This document shows positions 45,528 to 53,234 of a stretch of 64,000 nt of DNA, one piece after another. The stretch's first letter is position 1; each line of letters starts with the position of its first letter. The notes beneath the pieces were generated by a model, which did not search any database, was not told the origin of the DNA, and was given only the letters and a program-made list of their open reading frames with translations. The DNA comes from Corynebacterium maris DSM 45190 (GTDB taxonomy: Bacteria > Actinomycetota > Actinomycetes > Mycobacteriales > Mycobacteriaceae). The stretch lies in NCBI RefSeq assembly GCF_000442645.1, contig NC_021915.1:2046001-2110000 (forward strand). The letters are read 5' to 3'. A program made the translations under genes and the position numbers.

Positions 45528-47363
45528 ATGGCAGAGCGGCAGGCAGGTTCCGGCTCGACCCCGTTGGAGGACTACGCGTTGGTCTCTGACACGCATACGG
45601 GCGCGCTGGTGGCCCGCGACGGCAGCGTGGATTGGTTGTGTCTGCCGCGGTTTGATTCGCAGGCGGTGTTTTCGTCGTTGGTCGGCGATGAGTCGCACGG
45701 CCATTGGCGGATCGGAATCGCTGGCGGGGAGGTCACGGAGCGGCATTATGTGGGGTATTCGATGATTCTGCGCACCGTGTGGGCCAGTGAGACGGGCACC
45801 GCGGAGGTGGTGGATTTCATGCCGACCACGCCGGACGCCGACGGCAACGTCCGGCATGACCTGGTGCGGCGGGTGCGGTGTCTCAGCGGCGTCGTGGAGG
45901 TGGAGACGGTGCTGCGGCTGCGGTTCGATTACGGGGCGGCCACCCCGTTTTTCACGTATGACTCCGACGTCGACGGCGATGCGTTGATCTGCGCGATTTC
46001 GGGGCCGAACGCGGTGCAGGTGGCGGGCCCGGAGTTGCGGCGGTCTCCGAAGACCAACTGTCACCACGGAACGCACCGGTTGGCGGAGGGCGAGGAGGCC
46101 AATTGGGTGTTGACCTGGCATCGCTCCTATGACGATGCGCCGGAGCCGATGGATTATTCCGAGGCGATGGAGACCACCCGGGAGTATTGGTCGAAGTGGG
46201 CGGCGCATCCGGAGTTGTCGGGCCAGTACGAGGATGAGGTGCGTCGCTCGTTGGTGGTGTTGCGTGCATTGACGGATTCCACGACGGGCGGCATCGTCGC
46301 CGCCCCGACGACGTCGTTGCCGGAGGAGTTCGGGGGCAGCCGGAACTGGGATTACCGCTACGTGTGGCTGCGGGATTCGGCGCTGTCGATCGAGGTGCTG
46401 GTGCGCTCCGGGTTTTCTCGGCGCGCGGAGGAGTGGCGGGATTGGCTGCTGCGAGCGATCGCAGGTGACGCGCATGACCTGCGCATCATGTACGGGTTGG
46501 GCGGTGAGCGACATCTGCCGGAGTTCGAGTTGGATCATCTGCCCGGTTATGAGGGGTCGCGCCCGGTGCGCATCGGCAACGGGGCGGCGGAGCAGTATCA
46601 GGCGGACGTGGTGGGCACGGTGATGGTCGCGTTGGAGAAGATCCGGGACGCGGGTGTGCCGGAGTCGGAGTTGTCGTGGGATCTGCAGCGGGCGTTGTTG
46701 CGCTTCCAGAAGGCGCGTTTCGACGTCAAGGACCACGGGCTGTGGGAGATGCGCGGTGAGCCGGACTGGTTCACGCATGGCCGGGCGATGATGTGGGCGG
46801 CGTTCGACCGGGGGATCGCGGCCGTCGACAAGCATGATTATCCCGTGGAGGACGGGGAGCTCGACACGTGGCGGGAGTTGCGGGAGCGTCTGCGCGAGGA
46901 GATTTTTGAGCGCGGGTGGAACGACGAGATCGAGTCTTTCACCCAGGTGTACGGCGGCACGGAGGTGGACGCCTCGTTGTTGCAGCTCGCCCAGATCGGG
47001 TTTGTGGACTACGACGACCCGAAGATGCTGGCCACGGTGGCGCGCATTGAGTGTGACCTGCTGGATGACGCCGGGTTCCTGCACCGCTACCGCACCACCG
47101 GTTTCGACGGCCTGGAGGGCGACGAGTATCCGTTTTTGATGTGTTCCTACTGGTTGACGGAGCAGTACGCGTTTTCCGGGCGGCTGGACGATGCGCACGC
47201 GGAGATGCGGCGGTTGTTGTCGGTGAGCACGGATCTGGGACTGCAGTCGGAGGAGTATTCTCCGGAGCATGGCCGGCTGGCGGGGAATTTCCCGCAGGCG
47301 TTTTCGCACCTGGGTCTGGTGCGGGCGGCGCAGACGATCGGGGAAGTCGAGCAGGTAGACTAG
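45528..47363 (+). CDS. Glycoside hydrolase family 15 (glucoamylase/trehalase-like)
   Basis: The 611-residue protein is taken from the third of three consecutive ATG codons (45522-45530) after GGGAG. It starts with PLEDYALVSDTHTGALVARD and has RNWDYRYVWLRDSALSIEVL, the GH15 signature, with a C-terminal helical (alpha/alpha) barrel ending in FDGLEGDEYPFLMCSYWL. The actinobacterial relatives act as trehalases or on alpha-glucans. It is divergent from the G6PD-like gene, and a YtxH-like gene follows. Confidence 0.88.
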   Translation: MAERQAGSGSTPLEDYALVSDTHTGALVARDGSVDWLCLPRFDSQAVFSSLVGDESHGHWRIGIAGGEVTERHYVGYSMILRTVWASETGTAEVVDFMPTTPDADGNVRHDLVRRVRCLSGVVEVETVLRLRFDYGAATPFFTYDSDVDGDALICAISGPNAVQVAGPELRRSPKTNCHHGTHRLAEGEEANWVLTWHRSYDDAPEPMDYSEAMETTREYWSKWAAHPELSGQYEDEVRRSLVVLRALTDSTTGGIVAAPTTSLPEEFGGSRNWDYRYVWLRDSALSIEVLVRSGFSRRAEEWRDWLLRAIAGDAHDLRIMYGLGGERHLPEFELDHLPGYEGSRPVRIGNGAAEQYQADVVGTVMVALEKIRDAGVPESELSWDLQRALLRFQKARFDVKDHGLWEMRGEPDWFTHGRAMMWAAFDRGIAAVDKHDYPVEDGELDTWRELRERLREEIFERGWNDEIESFTQVYGGTEVDASLLQLAQIGFVDYDDPKMLATVARIECDLLDDAGFLHRYRTTGFDGLEGDEYPFLMCSYWLTEQYAFSGRLDDAHAEMRRLLSVSTDLGLQSEEYSPEHGRLAGNFPQAFSHLGLVRAAQTIGEVEQVD

Positions 47364-47426
47364 TTCCGTCAGTGTTCGGGGCCGCCCCGGGGAATGTTGT
47401 TCGACGAGTGAAGGAAGTATTTTCTC

Positions 47427-47690
47427 ATGATTCAGTTCGTCATCGGAGCCGCCGCGGGGTACGTCTTCGGCACCCGGGCGGGACGCAAGCGTTTTTATCA
47501 GATCAAGGACGGCTATCAGGCCGTGATCAATTCGCCGGTGACGAAATCGGTGGTCTCCTCCACCCGCAAGGCGATCGCCGACAAGCTCGATCCGCAGCCA
47601 CGGATGCGCGAGGTCAAGAATCTGAACAAGGACTCGCGCGTGGACGGCCAGGAGATCTTGGAGCGCGATGACCTCGACGACAAGCGGTGA
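47427..47690 (+). CDS. YtxH-like small protein
   Basis: The 87-residue protein starts with IQFVIGAAAGYVFGTRAGRK, a membrane-anchor helix with a Gly zipper and a basic end, then a polar tail. It is typical of YtxH-type small membrane proteins. No function is known. The next gene starts 6 bases after the stop. Confidence 0.75.
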   Translation: MIQFVIGAAAGYVFGTRAGRKRFYQIKDGYQAVINSPVTKSVVSSTRKAIADKLDPQPRMREVKNLNKDSRVDGQEILERDDLDDKR

Positions 47691-47696
47691 GCGCTC

Positions 47697-47993
47697 ATGT
47701 GGATCGGGTGGATTGAGTTCGACTTGCTCATGGGCGACGTGCATTCGCTGAAGCAGAAGCGCTCGCTGGTGCGCCCCGTGGTCGCGGAGCTGCGGCGGAA
47801 GTTCCCGGTCAGCGCCGCCGAGGTCGGGCACCTGGACTTGCACCGCCGCGCGCTGGTGGGCGCCAGTGTCGTCGCCGCGGACCGCGCGCACGTGGTGGAC
47901 GTGCTCGACGAAATCGAACGCCTGGTGGCTTTCCGGCCGGAGTTCGAGCTGTTGTCCGCGCACCGGGACATGCTGCGCTCCGACGAGGAGTGA
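47697..47993 (+). CDS. DUF503 protein (YlxP-like)
   Basis: The 98-residue protein has the DUF503 pattern DVHSLKQKRSLVRPVVAELR and VSAAEVGHLDLHRRALVGAS. YlxP-like proteins are often encoded near ribosome-maturation genes in Bacilli. Here it shares a short operon with the YtxH-like gene. The function is not known. Confidence 0.85.
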   Translation: MWIGWIEFDLLMGDVHSLKQKRSLVRPVVAELRRKFPVSAAEVGHLDLHRRALVGASVVAADRAHVVDVLDEIERLVAFRPEFELLSAHRDMLRSDEE

Positions 47994-48018
47994 CCCGCCG
48001 AGGGGCGCGGTCGGCCGG

Positions 48019-48426
48019 TCACCGGCGCCGGGTGAGCACGTAGCCCACCGCGCCTAACCCCAGCATCGTCCCGGCCGCGAAGCGCTCGTCGATCCATACC
48101 CCGCGGATGCGCGGGATCAGCTCCGGGAATTCCGCCTGCAGCCCGCCGGTGCCCGGGTAAAGGAAAGCGCTTGCCATCGACGCCCAGAACAGCGCCGGCA
48201 ACGCGGCGCCGGCGGCCGCGTCATCACGGCGGTGCAGAGCGTATAAGCCGCCGCCCAACAGCGCGGCCAGGGAAATGGTCTGGGCGTCGTGAAAACGCGC
48301 ATGCGGCGGCCAGGCGGGATTGAACAGGTGCGTGCGGTTGGCGTCGACGGCTGCTCCCCCGACCGCGGTCGCGGCGGCCACCCCGGTGAGGATCCGCCGG
48401 CCCCAGGCCCGCGCCCTACCCGGCAC
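48019..48426 (-). CDS. Small membrane protein
   Basis: The 135-residue protein has about four hydrophobic segments (residues 12-28, 47-64, 70-88 and 116-130) and a basic C-terminus (LTRRR). I do not recognise the family. It lies between the DUF503 gene and dnaG and reads leftward with dnaG. Confidence 0.65.
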   Translation of the reverse strand: MPGRARAWGRRILTGVAAATAVGGAAVDANRTHLFNPAWPPHARFHDAQTISLAALLGGGLYALHRRDDAAAGAALPALFWASMASAFLYPGTGGLQAEFPELIPRIRGVWIDERFAAGTMLGLGAVGYVLTRRR

Positions 48427-48476
48427 GGCCGCTGAGCTGAAAGAATGTCTGCTTCATGACCCCCAGGGTAAGCGTC

Positions 48477-50384
48477 TCACATCCGAAACGCCCGGTGGTT
48501 GTACTCGCGTCGCGCCTGCTCTAGGGCGATGATGTCGGCGAACAAGGTGTTGTAGGCCTGTTCGTCGTCGGCGGGGCGCATGCGCTGCAGTTGGCTTTTT
48601 AACTGGGCGATCTGGTTGCTCACGCGCTGCTCCTGCAGCCGGGAAAGCACGGAGTCGGTGAAGGTGGCCAGGTCGTCTTCGGTGGCGAGTGCTTCGACGG
48701 CGAGCTCGGAGACGAGGTTGCGGCCGGAGAGGTCCGCCATCTCGCCGGCGACGGCGGCGATCCACTCCACTCCCCCGTCCCCGCCGGACGCACATCCGCC
48801 GGCGGCGACGATGGCCTCACGCACGGCCGAGTAGGCCTCGTTGGTGAAAGTGTCGGAGCTGAGCCCGTCGAAGTAGGAGCCCGCCTGGCTGGGGTACTGC
48901 AGGGCGATCTTGAGGGATTCGCGCTCCGGCCACAGGCGCGGGTCCTTCGGGTTCGGGGCGATCAGCAGGGGGATGTCCTGCACCGGCTGGGACTCACCGT
49001 GCTCGAAGCGGGTGGCGCGGCGGCGGGCGTCGTCCTTCTTCCGCTTCGGCTTCCGGGATTCGGCCTGGACCTGGCGGATGACCTCGTCCGGGTCGGGCCA
49101 GCCGACCCAGCCGGCCAGCTGGCGGGCATATTCGACGCGTAGGGCATCGTCGCGGATGTCGGCGACCACGGGCACCGCGCGCCGCAGCGCCTGCAGTCGG
49201 CCCTCCGCGGTGTCGAGGGAGTACTCGGCGATCAGGGAGTCGACGACGAACTCGAACATCGGGATGCGGGAGGCCACCAGGTCGCGGACGGCGGCGTCGC
49301 CGCGCTCCAAGCGCAGGTCGCACGGGTCCAGGCCTTCCGGCGCCACGGAGACGAAGGACTGGCCGGTGAAGTTCTGATCCCCCTCGAAGGCGCGCATGGC
49401 GGCCTTCTGGCCGGCCTCGTCGCCGTCGAAGGTGTAGATCAGCTCACCGCGGAAATAGTTGTCGTCCAGCATCAACCGGCGCAGCACCTGCAGATGGTCG
49501 CCGCCAAAGGCGGTGCCGCAGGAGGCCACGGCGGTGGTCACCCCGGCGGCGTGCATGGCCATGACGTCGGTGTAGCCCTCCACCACCACCGCCTGATGCG
49601 ACTGAGCGATGTTGCGCTTGGCCAGATCCAGCCCGAACAACACCTTCGACTTGTTGTACAACATCGTGTCGCGGGTGTTCATGTACTTGCCCATTTTGTC
49701 GTCGTCGAAGAGCTTGCGGGCGCCGAAGCCGATGACATTGCCGGCCAGATCCTTGATCGGCCACAACAGGCGGCGGTGGAACTGATCGATCGGCCCGCGC
49801 CGGCCCATCTTCGCCAAGCCCGCGGCCTCCAGCTCCTGAAAGTCGAAGCCCGTGCGCAACAGATGCTTGGTCAAGGTGTCCCACCCCGCCGGGGCGTAGC
49901 CGCACCCGAACTCGTAGATGTGCTCGCGCGCGAAGCCGCGCTGCAGCAAAAAGTCGCGGGCCGGGGCGGCCTCCGGGGTCTCCAGCTGCTCGCGGTAAAA
50001 CTCATGGGCCGCCTTGTTCGCGGCGATCAACCGCTGGCGCGTGCCCGGCTTCTCCTTCCGCGCCCCCGTCGACCCGCCCTGATAACGGATGGTGTAGCCG
50101 ATTTTCTGGGCGACGGACTCCACCGCCTCCGGGAAGGACAGCTGCTCCATCTCCATGAGGAAGCTGAAGACGTCGCCGCCCTTGCCGGTGGAAAAGCAGT
50201 GGTAGTAGCCGCGCGCCGGGCGCACGTGGAAGGAGGGGGTGCGCTCGTCCTTGAAGGGGCTGAGCCCCTTCATCGAGTCGGAGCCCGCCGGTTTGAGCTG
50301 CACGTATTCGCCGACGATCTCATCGATCGGGGCGCGCTCGCGGATGGCTTCGATGTCGCTCTCCGGAATTCGTCCCTGTGCCAT
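48477..50384 (-). CDS. dnaG: DNA primase
   Basis: The protein has 635 residues from the ATG at 50384 (MAQGRIPESDIEAI); the longer frame has no family-like start. It has an N-terminal zinc-binding-type domain, a primase core, a TOPRIM region (VVVEGYTDVMAMHAAG, YTFDGDEAGQKAA) and a C-terminal helicase-binding domain. It makes the RNA primers for replication. The zinc ribbon is degenerate: where Cys-His-Cys-Cys is expected it has Ser42, Lys45, Cys63 and Thr66. Other corynebacteria may share this; I cannot check here. The RNase gene is divergent. Confidence 0.93.
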   Translation of the reverse strand: MAQGRIPESDIEAIRERAPIDEIVGEYVQLKPAGSDSMKGLSPFKDERTPSFHVRPARGYYHCFSTGKGGDVFSFLMEMEQLSFPEAVESVAQKIGYTIRYQGGSTGARKEKPGTRQRLIAANKAAHEFYREQLETPEAAPARDFLLQRGFAREHIYEFGCGYAPAGWDTLTKHLLRTGFDFQELEAAGLAKMGRRGPIDQFHRRLLWPIKDLAGNVIGFGARKLFDDDKMGKYMNTRDTMLYNKSKVLFGLDLAKRNIAQSHQAVVVEGYTDVMAMHAAGVTTAVASCGTAFGGDHLQVLRRLMLDDNYFRGELIYTFDGDEAGQKAAMRAFEGDQNFTGQSFVSVAPEGLDPCDLRLERGDAAVRDLVASRIPMFEFVVDSLIAEYSLDTAEGRLQALRRAVPVVADIRDDALRVEYARQLAGWVGWPDPDEVIRQVQAESRKPKRKKDDARRRATRFEHGESQPVQDIPLLIAPNPKDPRLWPERESLKIALQYPSQAGSYFDGLSSDTFTNEAYSAVREAIVAAGGCASGGDGGVEWIAAVAGEMADLSGRNLVSELAVEALATEDDLATFTDSVLSRLQEQRVSNQIAQLKSQLQRMRPADDEQAYNTLFADIIALEQARREYNHRAFRM

Positions 50385-50499
50385 AACTTCGTAGTTTACC
50401 GGGGCGGGCAAACCGCGCCGAGGGACGCTTCCCCGCCCGCCATTAACCTAGGGTTTATAGAGTTTTATTAGCTGGCCTTCAGGGTGCCACAATGAGCGC

Positions 50500-50934
50500 A
50501 TGGCTCATCAGGCCCCGCAGAAAAAGACCGTCCTCGGGACAATCGGCGCAGCGTTGCTGGTTGCCATCGGCGGATATTTCGGCGTGGACCTGCTCACCGA
50601 TGAGCAAGCCCCCGCCGGGTCGACCGTCTCTGGCCTGCCGGCCTGCGAGATGGGCTCACTTCCCGACGAGGCCGAGGAAACCGCCGCCGACATCGTCGCG
50701 GGCGGCCCCTTCGAGTATCCGGACAACGACGGCACCCGCTTCGGCAACTACGAAGGCGAACTGCCCGACCAAGAGCTCGGCTACTACCGGGAATACACGG
50801 TGGACACCCCGGGCCTTGATCACCGCGGCGCCCGCCGCATCGTCACCGGCGGCGACGCCGACACCGACCCGGACGTCTGGTACTACACCCACGACCACTA
50901 CGAATCGTTCTGCGAGATCCCCGATGCCTCTTAG
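50500..50934 (+). CDS. RNase Sa/barnase-like secreted ribonuclease
   Basis: The 144-residue protein begins with a basic start and a hydrophobic segment at 11-27 that acts as a signal or anchor. The last 100 residues match the guanyl-specific RNase N1/T1 family. FGNYEGELPDQELGYYREY has the catalytic Glu and RRIVTGG the catalytic Arg, and WYYTHDHYESF the catalytic His. Its target is RNA outside the cell, or a neighbour's RNA. It overlaps the barstar-like gene by 11 bases, the arrangement of a toxin with its inhibitor. Confidence 0.88.
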   Translation: MAHQAPQKKTVLGTIGAALLVAIGGYFGVDLLTDEQAPAGSTVSGLPACEMGSLPDEAEETAADIVAGGPFEYPDNDGTRFGNYEGELPDQELGYYREYTVDTPGLDHRGARRIVTGGDADTDPDVWYYTHDHYESFCEIPDAS

Positions 50935-51181
50935 AGACAACCCGATTCTCATCAACCACCGCCTGCGCTGCCGCCAGGACTTCTTCGACGCGCTGACCGC
51001 GATCAGCTACCGCGACTGCGTCAACCCGCGCCCCGCCCCCACCAACCTCGACGGGATGGCGGACCTGCTCCGCGAAGCCCGCGCCGGCAAGATCATCGCC
51101 TCCGACTGGGGGCTTGACGACGCCGACACCTCCCGCATCAACGGGATCCTCGACGACCTCGGCATCACCCTGTGCCGCTGA
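50924..51181 (+). CDS. Barstar-like ribonuclease inhibitor
   Basis: The 85-residue protein starts at an ATG inside the last codons of the RNase gene. It contains NPRPAPTNLDGMADLLREA and a C-terminal DTSRINGILDDLGITL, similar in size and layout to barstar. It should bind and neutralise the RNase in the cytoplasm of the producer. The overlap couples inhibitor synthesis to the toxin. Confidence 0.75.
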   Translation: MPLRDNPILINHRLRCRQDFFDALTAISYRDCVNPRPAPTNLDGMADLLREARAGKIIASDWGLDDADTSRINGILDDLGITLCR

Positions 51182-51188
51182 TCGACGC

Positions 51189-52466
51189 CTAGCCCATGAA
51201 CCCGGCCAGGCCGGCGGAGTGCTTCGCGATGCGCTCCAGGCGGGCCTCCGTCATCGACGCGATCTGGTCGATGACCACCCGCTGGCGTTGCGCGTCCGTC
51301 TCCGCCTCCCGGTACCACTGCCGGTACATCGGATCCAACGTGCCCGGCGCGCCCGCCAGCAGATAGTCGTGGACCCGGTAGATCCGGTCGCGTTGGCGGT
51401 GTTGGCGTTGCTGGTGCACCGGCATGCCCATGACGTAGAGCACCGCGACGGTTTTGAGCAGGGTGACTTCCGCCTGGGCGTGTTCGGGCACGATCAGGCG
51501 GCCGTGTTGGCGGCCCACGGGTCGCTCGGCCGTCTCGTCGGTGGCGGCGACGGCGGCGCCGACGTAGCGGCCCACCAGTTCCGAGGTCATGCGTTTTAAG
51601 TCGACGTAGCCGCGCAGGGAGTGGTTGAAGTCGGCGGCGGCGTTGATCACGTCGAGTTGGCGTAGGCGGTCGGCGGCCTCCAGCAGTCCGTCGGGGGTGC
51701 CGCCGAAGGCCTGGGAGCCTTTGTCCGCCAGCGACGCCAGTTCCACCAGGTCCCACAGCACCGTGAAGGACATCCGGCCGGAGACGACGGCGTCTTCGAC
51801 GTCGTGCACGGAGTAGGCGATGTCGTCGGACCAGTCCATCACCTGCGCCTCCATGGGCGGCGAGTCGTCGTCGTGGCCGTCGCGCAGCCAGGCCAGCACG
51901 TCGGCCTCGGAGTCGTAGGCGCTGTATTTGCGGTTGAGGGTGCCGTCCGGGTTGGTGCGGGTGCGCGGGTACTTGCACGAGGCGTCCAGCGCTGCGCGGG
52001 TGAGGTTTAATCCGACGCTGCGGCCGGCGTCGTCCAGGGTTTTGGGCTCCAGTTTGGACAGGATGCGCAGGTTCTGGGCGTTGCCTTCGAAGCCGCCGCA
52101 GTCGGCGGCCAGCGCGTCGAGGGCGCGTTCCCCGTTGTGGCCGTAGGGCGGGTGGCCGATGTCGTGGGTCAGGCCGGCGACTTCGCAGAGGTCGGGGTCG
52201 AGTCCCAGTTCGGAGCCGATGCCGCGGGCGATCTGGGCGACTTCCAGCGAGTGCGTCAGCCGGGTGCGTGGGGTGTCGCCGTCGCGGGGCCCGACGACCT
52301 GGGTTTTGTCGGCCAGCCGGCGCAGCGCCGCCGAGTGCTGCACGCGGGCGCGGTCGCGGTCGAAGTCGCTGCGGTGGTCGGGTTCGGCGTCGGCGAACTG
52401 GCTGCCCTTCGCCCCTTCGGCGAAGATGCGGGCGGTGTCGTGGGCGGTGTAGGTGTACGGGGGCAT
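51189..52466 (-). CDS. dgt: Deoxyguanosinetriphosphate triphosphohydrolase-like protein
   Basis: The 425-residue protein starts at ATG. It has the HD-domain residues (TRLTHSLEVAQIARGIG, GLTHDIGHPPYGHNGE), Asp in WSDDIAYSVHDVEDA, and the usual helical C-terminus. It hydrolyses dNTPs to nucleosides and triphosphate. In corynebacteria dgt commonly lies beside dnaG, as here. A DUF218 gene precedes it with 3 bases between them. Confidence 0.93.
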   Translation of the reverse strand: MPPYTYTAHDTARIFAEGAKGSQFADAEPDHRSDFDRDRARVQHSAALRRLADKTQVVGPRDGDTPRTRLTHSLEVAQIARGIGSELGLDPDLCEVAGLTHDIGHPPYGHNGERALDALAADCGGFEGNAQNLRILSKLEPKTLDDAGRSVGLNLTRAALDASCKYPRTRTNPDGTLNRKYSAYDSEADVLAWLRDGHDDDSPPMEAQVMDWSDDIAYSVHDVEDAVVSGRMSFTVLWDLVELASLADKGSQAFGGTPDGLLEAADRLRQLDVINAAADFNHSLRGYVDLKRMTSELVGRYVGAAVAATDETAERPVGRQHGRLIVPEHAQAEVTLLKTVAVLYVMGMPVHQQRQHRQRDRIYRVHDYLLAGAPGTLDPMYRQWYREAETDAQRQRVVIDQIASMTEARLERIAKHSAGLAGFMG

Positions 52467-52469
52467 CGG

Positions 52470-53165
52470 TTACGTGTCGGTGTCTTCCAGCTGGTTGATT
52501 CGGTCCCGGCGCGACGGCTTGAACAGCAGTTGCAGCCTGCGCAGTGTGGTTTCCAGCATATCCGCCGCCGCGGGGCCCAGGAGGTGGGAGACGTCCAGGA
52601 CGACTAGTCCGCCGCTTTCGTGCACCACGGATTCCCACCAGGAGCGGTCCGGAAATTGCGACGGGCAGTACGGGGTGGGTGAGGCGACGGCGTCGATGCC
52701 GGCGGAACGGGCGATTTTCTCCGCGCGCAGGCAGTGGTTGGGGTCGGTGATCACCAGGCAGCGGCCCACCTTGCTGCGGGCGGCGAGTTCCTCGAAGGAG
52801 TCTTTGGTGCTGGAGCCGACGGGCACGGCGTTGATGCGTCCGGTGACGCCGGCGTCGCGCAGGTATTTCTCGGCGGACTGGGCCTCGGTGTAACGGTCAC
52901 CGGGCAGTTTGCCGCCGAGTGGGTGCAGCACCGCGTCGGGGAAACGGGCGGCGACGTCGACGGCGTGGTCCAGGCGGCCGCGCAGCTGGGCGGAGGGGCG
53001 GCCGTCGTACTGTGCGGTGCCTAAGATGGCGGCGGAGTCGACCGTCGCCGGGGTGCTGCGGGAGCGGCGGGCGGAGTGCCAGAGAATCCGGGCGGGCCAG
53101 CTGGCCGCTGCGAGCGGGAGGGCGGTGAGCAGGGCTAGGGCCCCGGTGCGGAATGGTGTGTTCAT
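52470..53165 (-). CDS. YdcF/SanA-like DUF218 protein
   Basis: The protein has 231 residues from the ATG at 53165, with a hydrophobic signal/anchor at about 7-25. It then has AAILGTAQYDGRPSAQL, VGSSTKDSFEELAA and VITDPNHCLRAEKIAR, the DUF218 motifs (DUF218 proteins are envelope-associated). It lies 3 bases before dgt in the same operon. Confidence 0.85.
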   Translation of the reverse strand: MNTPFRTGALALLTALPLAAASWPARILWHSARRSRSTPATVDSAAILGTAQYDGRPSAQLRGRLDHAVDVAARFPDAVLHPLGGKLPGDRYTEAQSAEKYLRDAGVTGRINAVPVGSSTKDSFEELAARSKVGRCLVITDPNHCLRAEKIARSAGIDAVASPTPYCPSQFPDRSWWESVVHESGGLVVLDVSHLLGPAAADMLETTLRRLQLLFKPSRRDRINQLEDTDT

Positions 53166-53234
53166 GCTGTCCCCAGTATGACAGGTTTCTCGCCGATACC
53201 CTGTAGGCAGGGTTCTCACAGTAGTGTGCTAGGC

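Noticed and set aside
44385..47963. A 1192-codon leftward frame opposite the GH15 gene
   Set aside because: It is Arg/His/Pro-rich throughout, as expected for the reverse frame of a high-GC gene, and it overlaps well-supported genes on both strands.
50492..51181. One long 229-codon frame covering the barstar-like gene from 50492
   Set aside because: Its first 144 codons are the out-of-frame reading of the RNase gene. Only the part from the ATG at 50924 looks like a protein.
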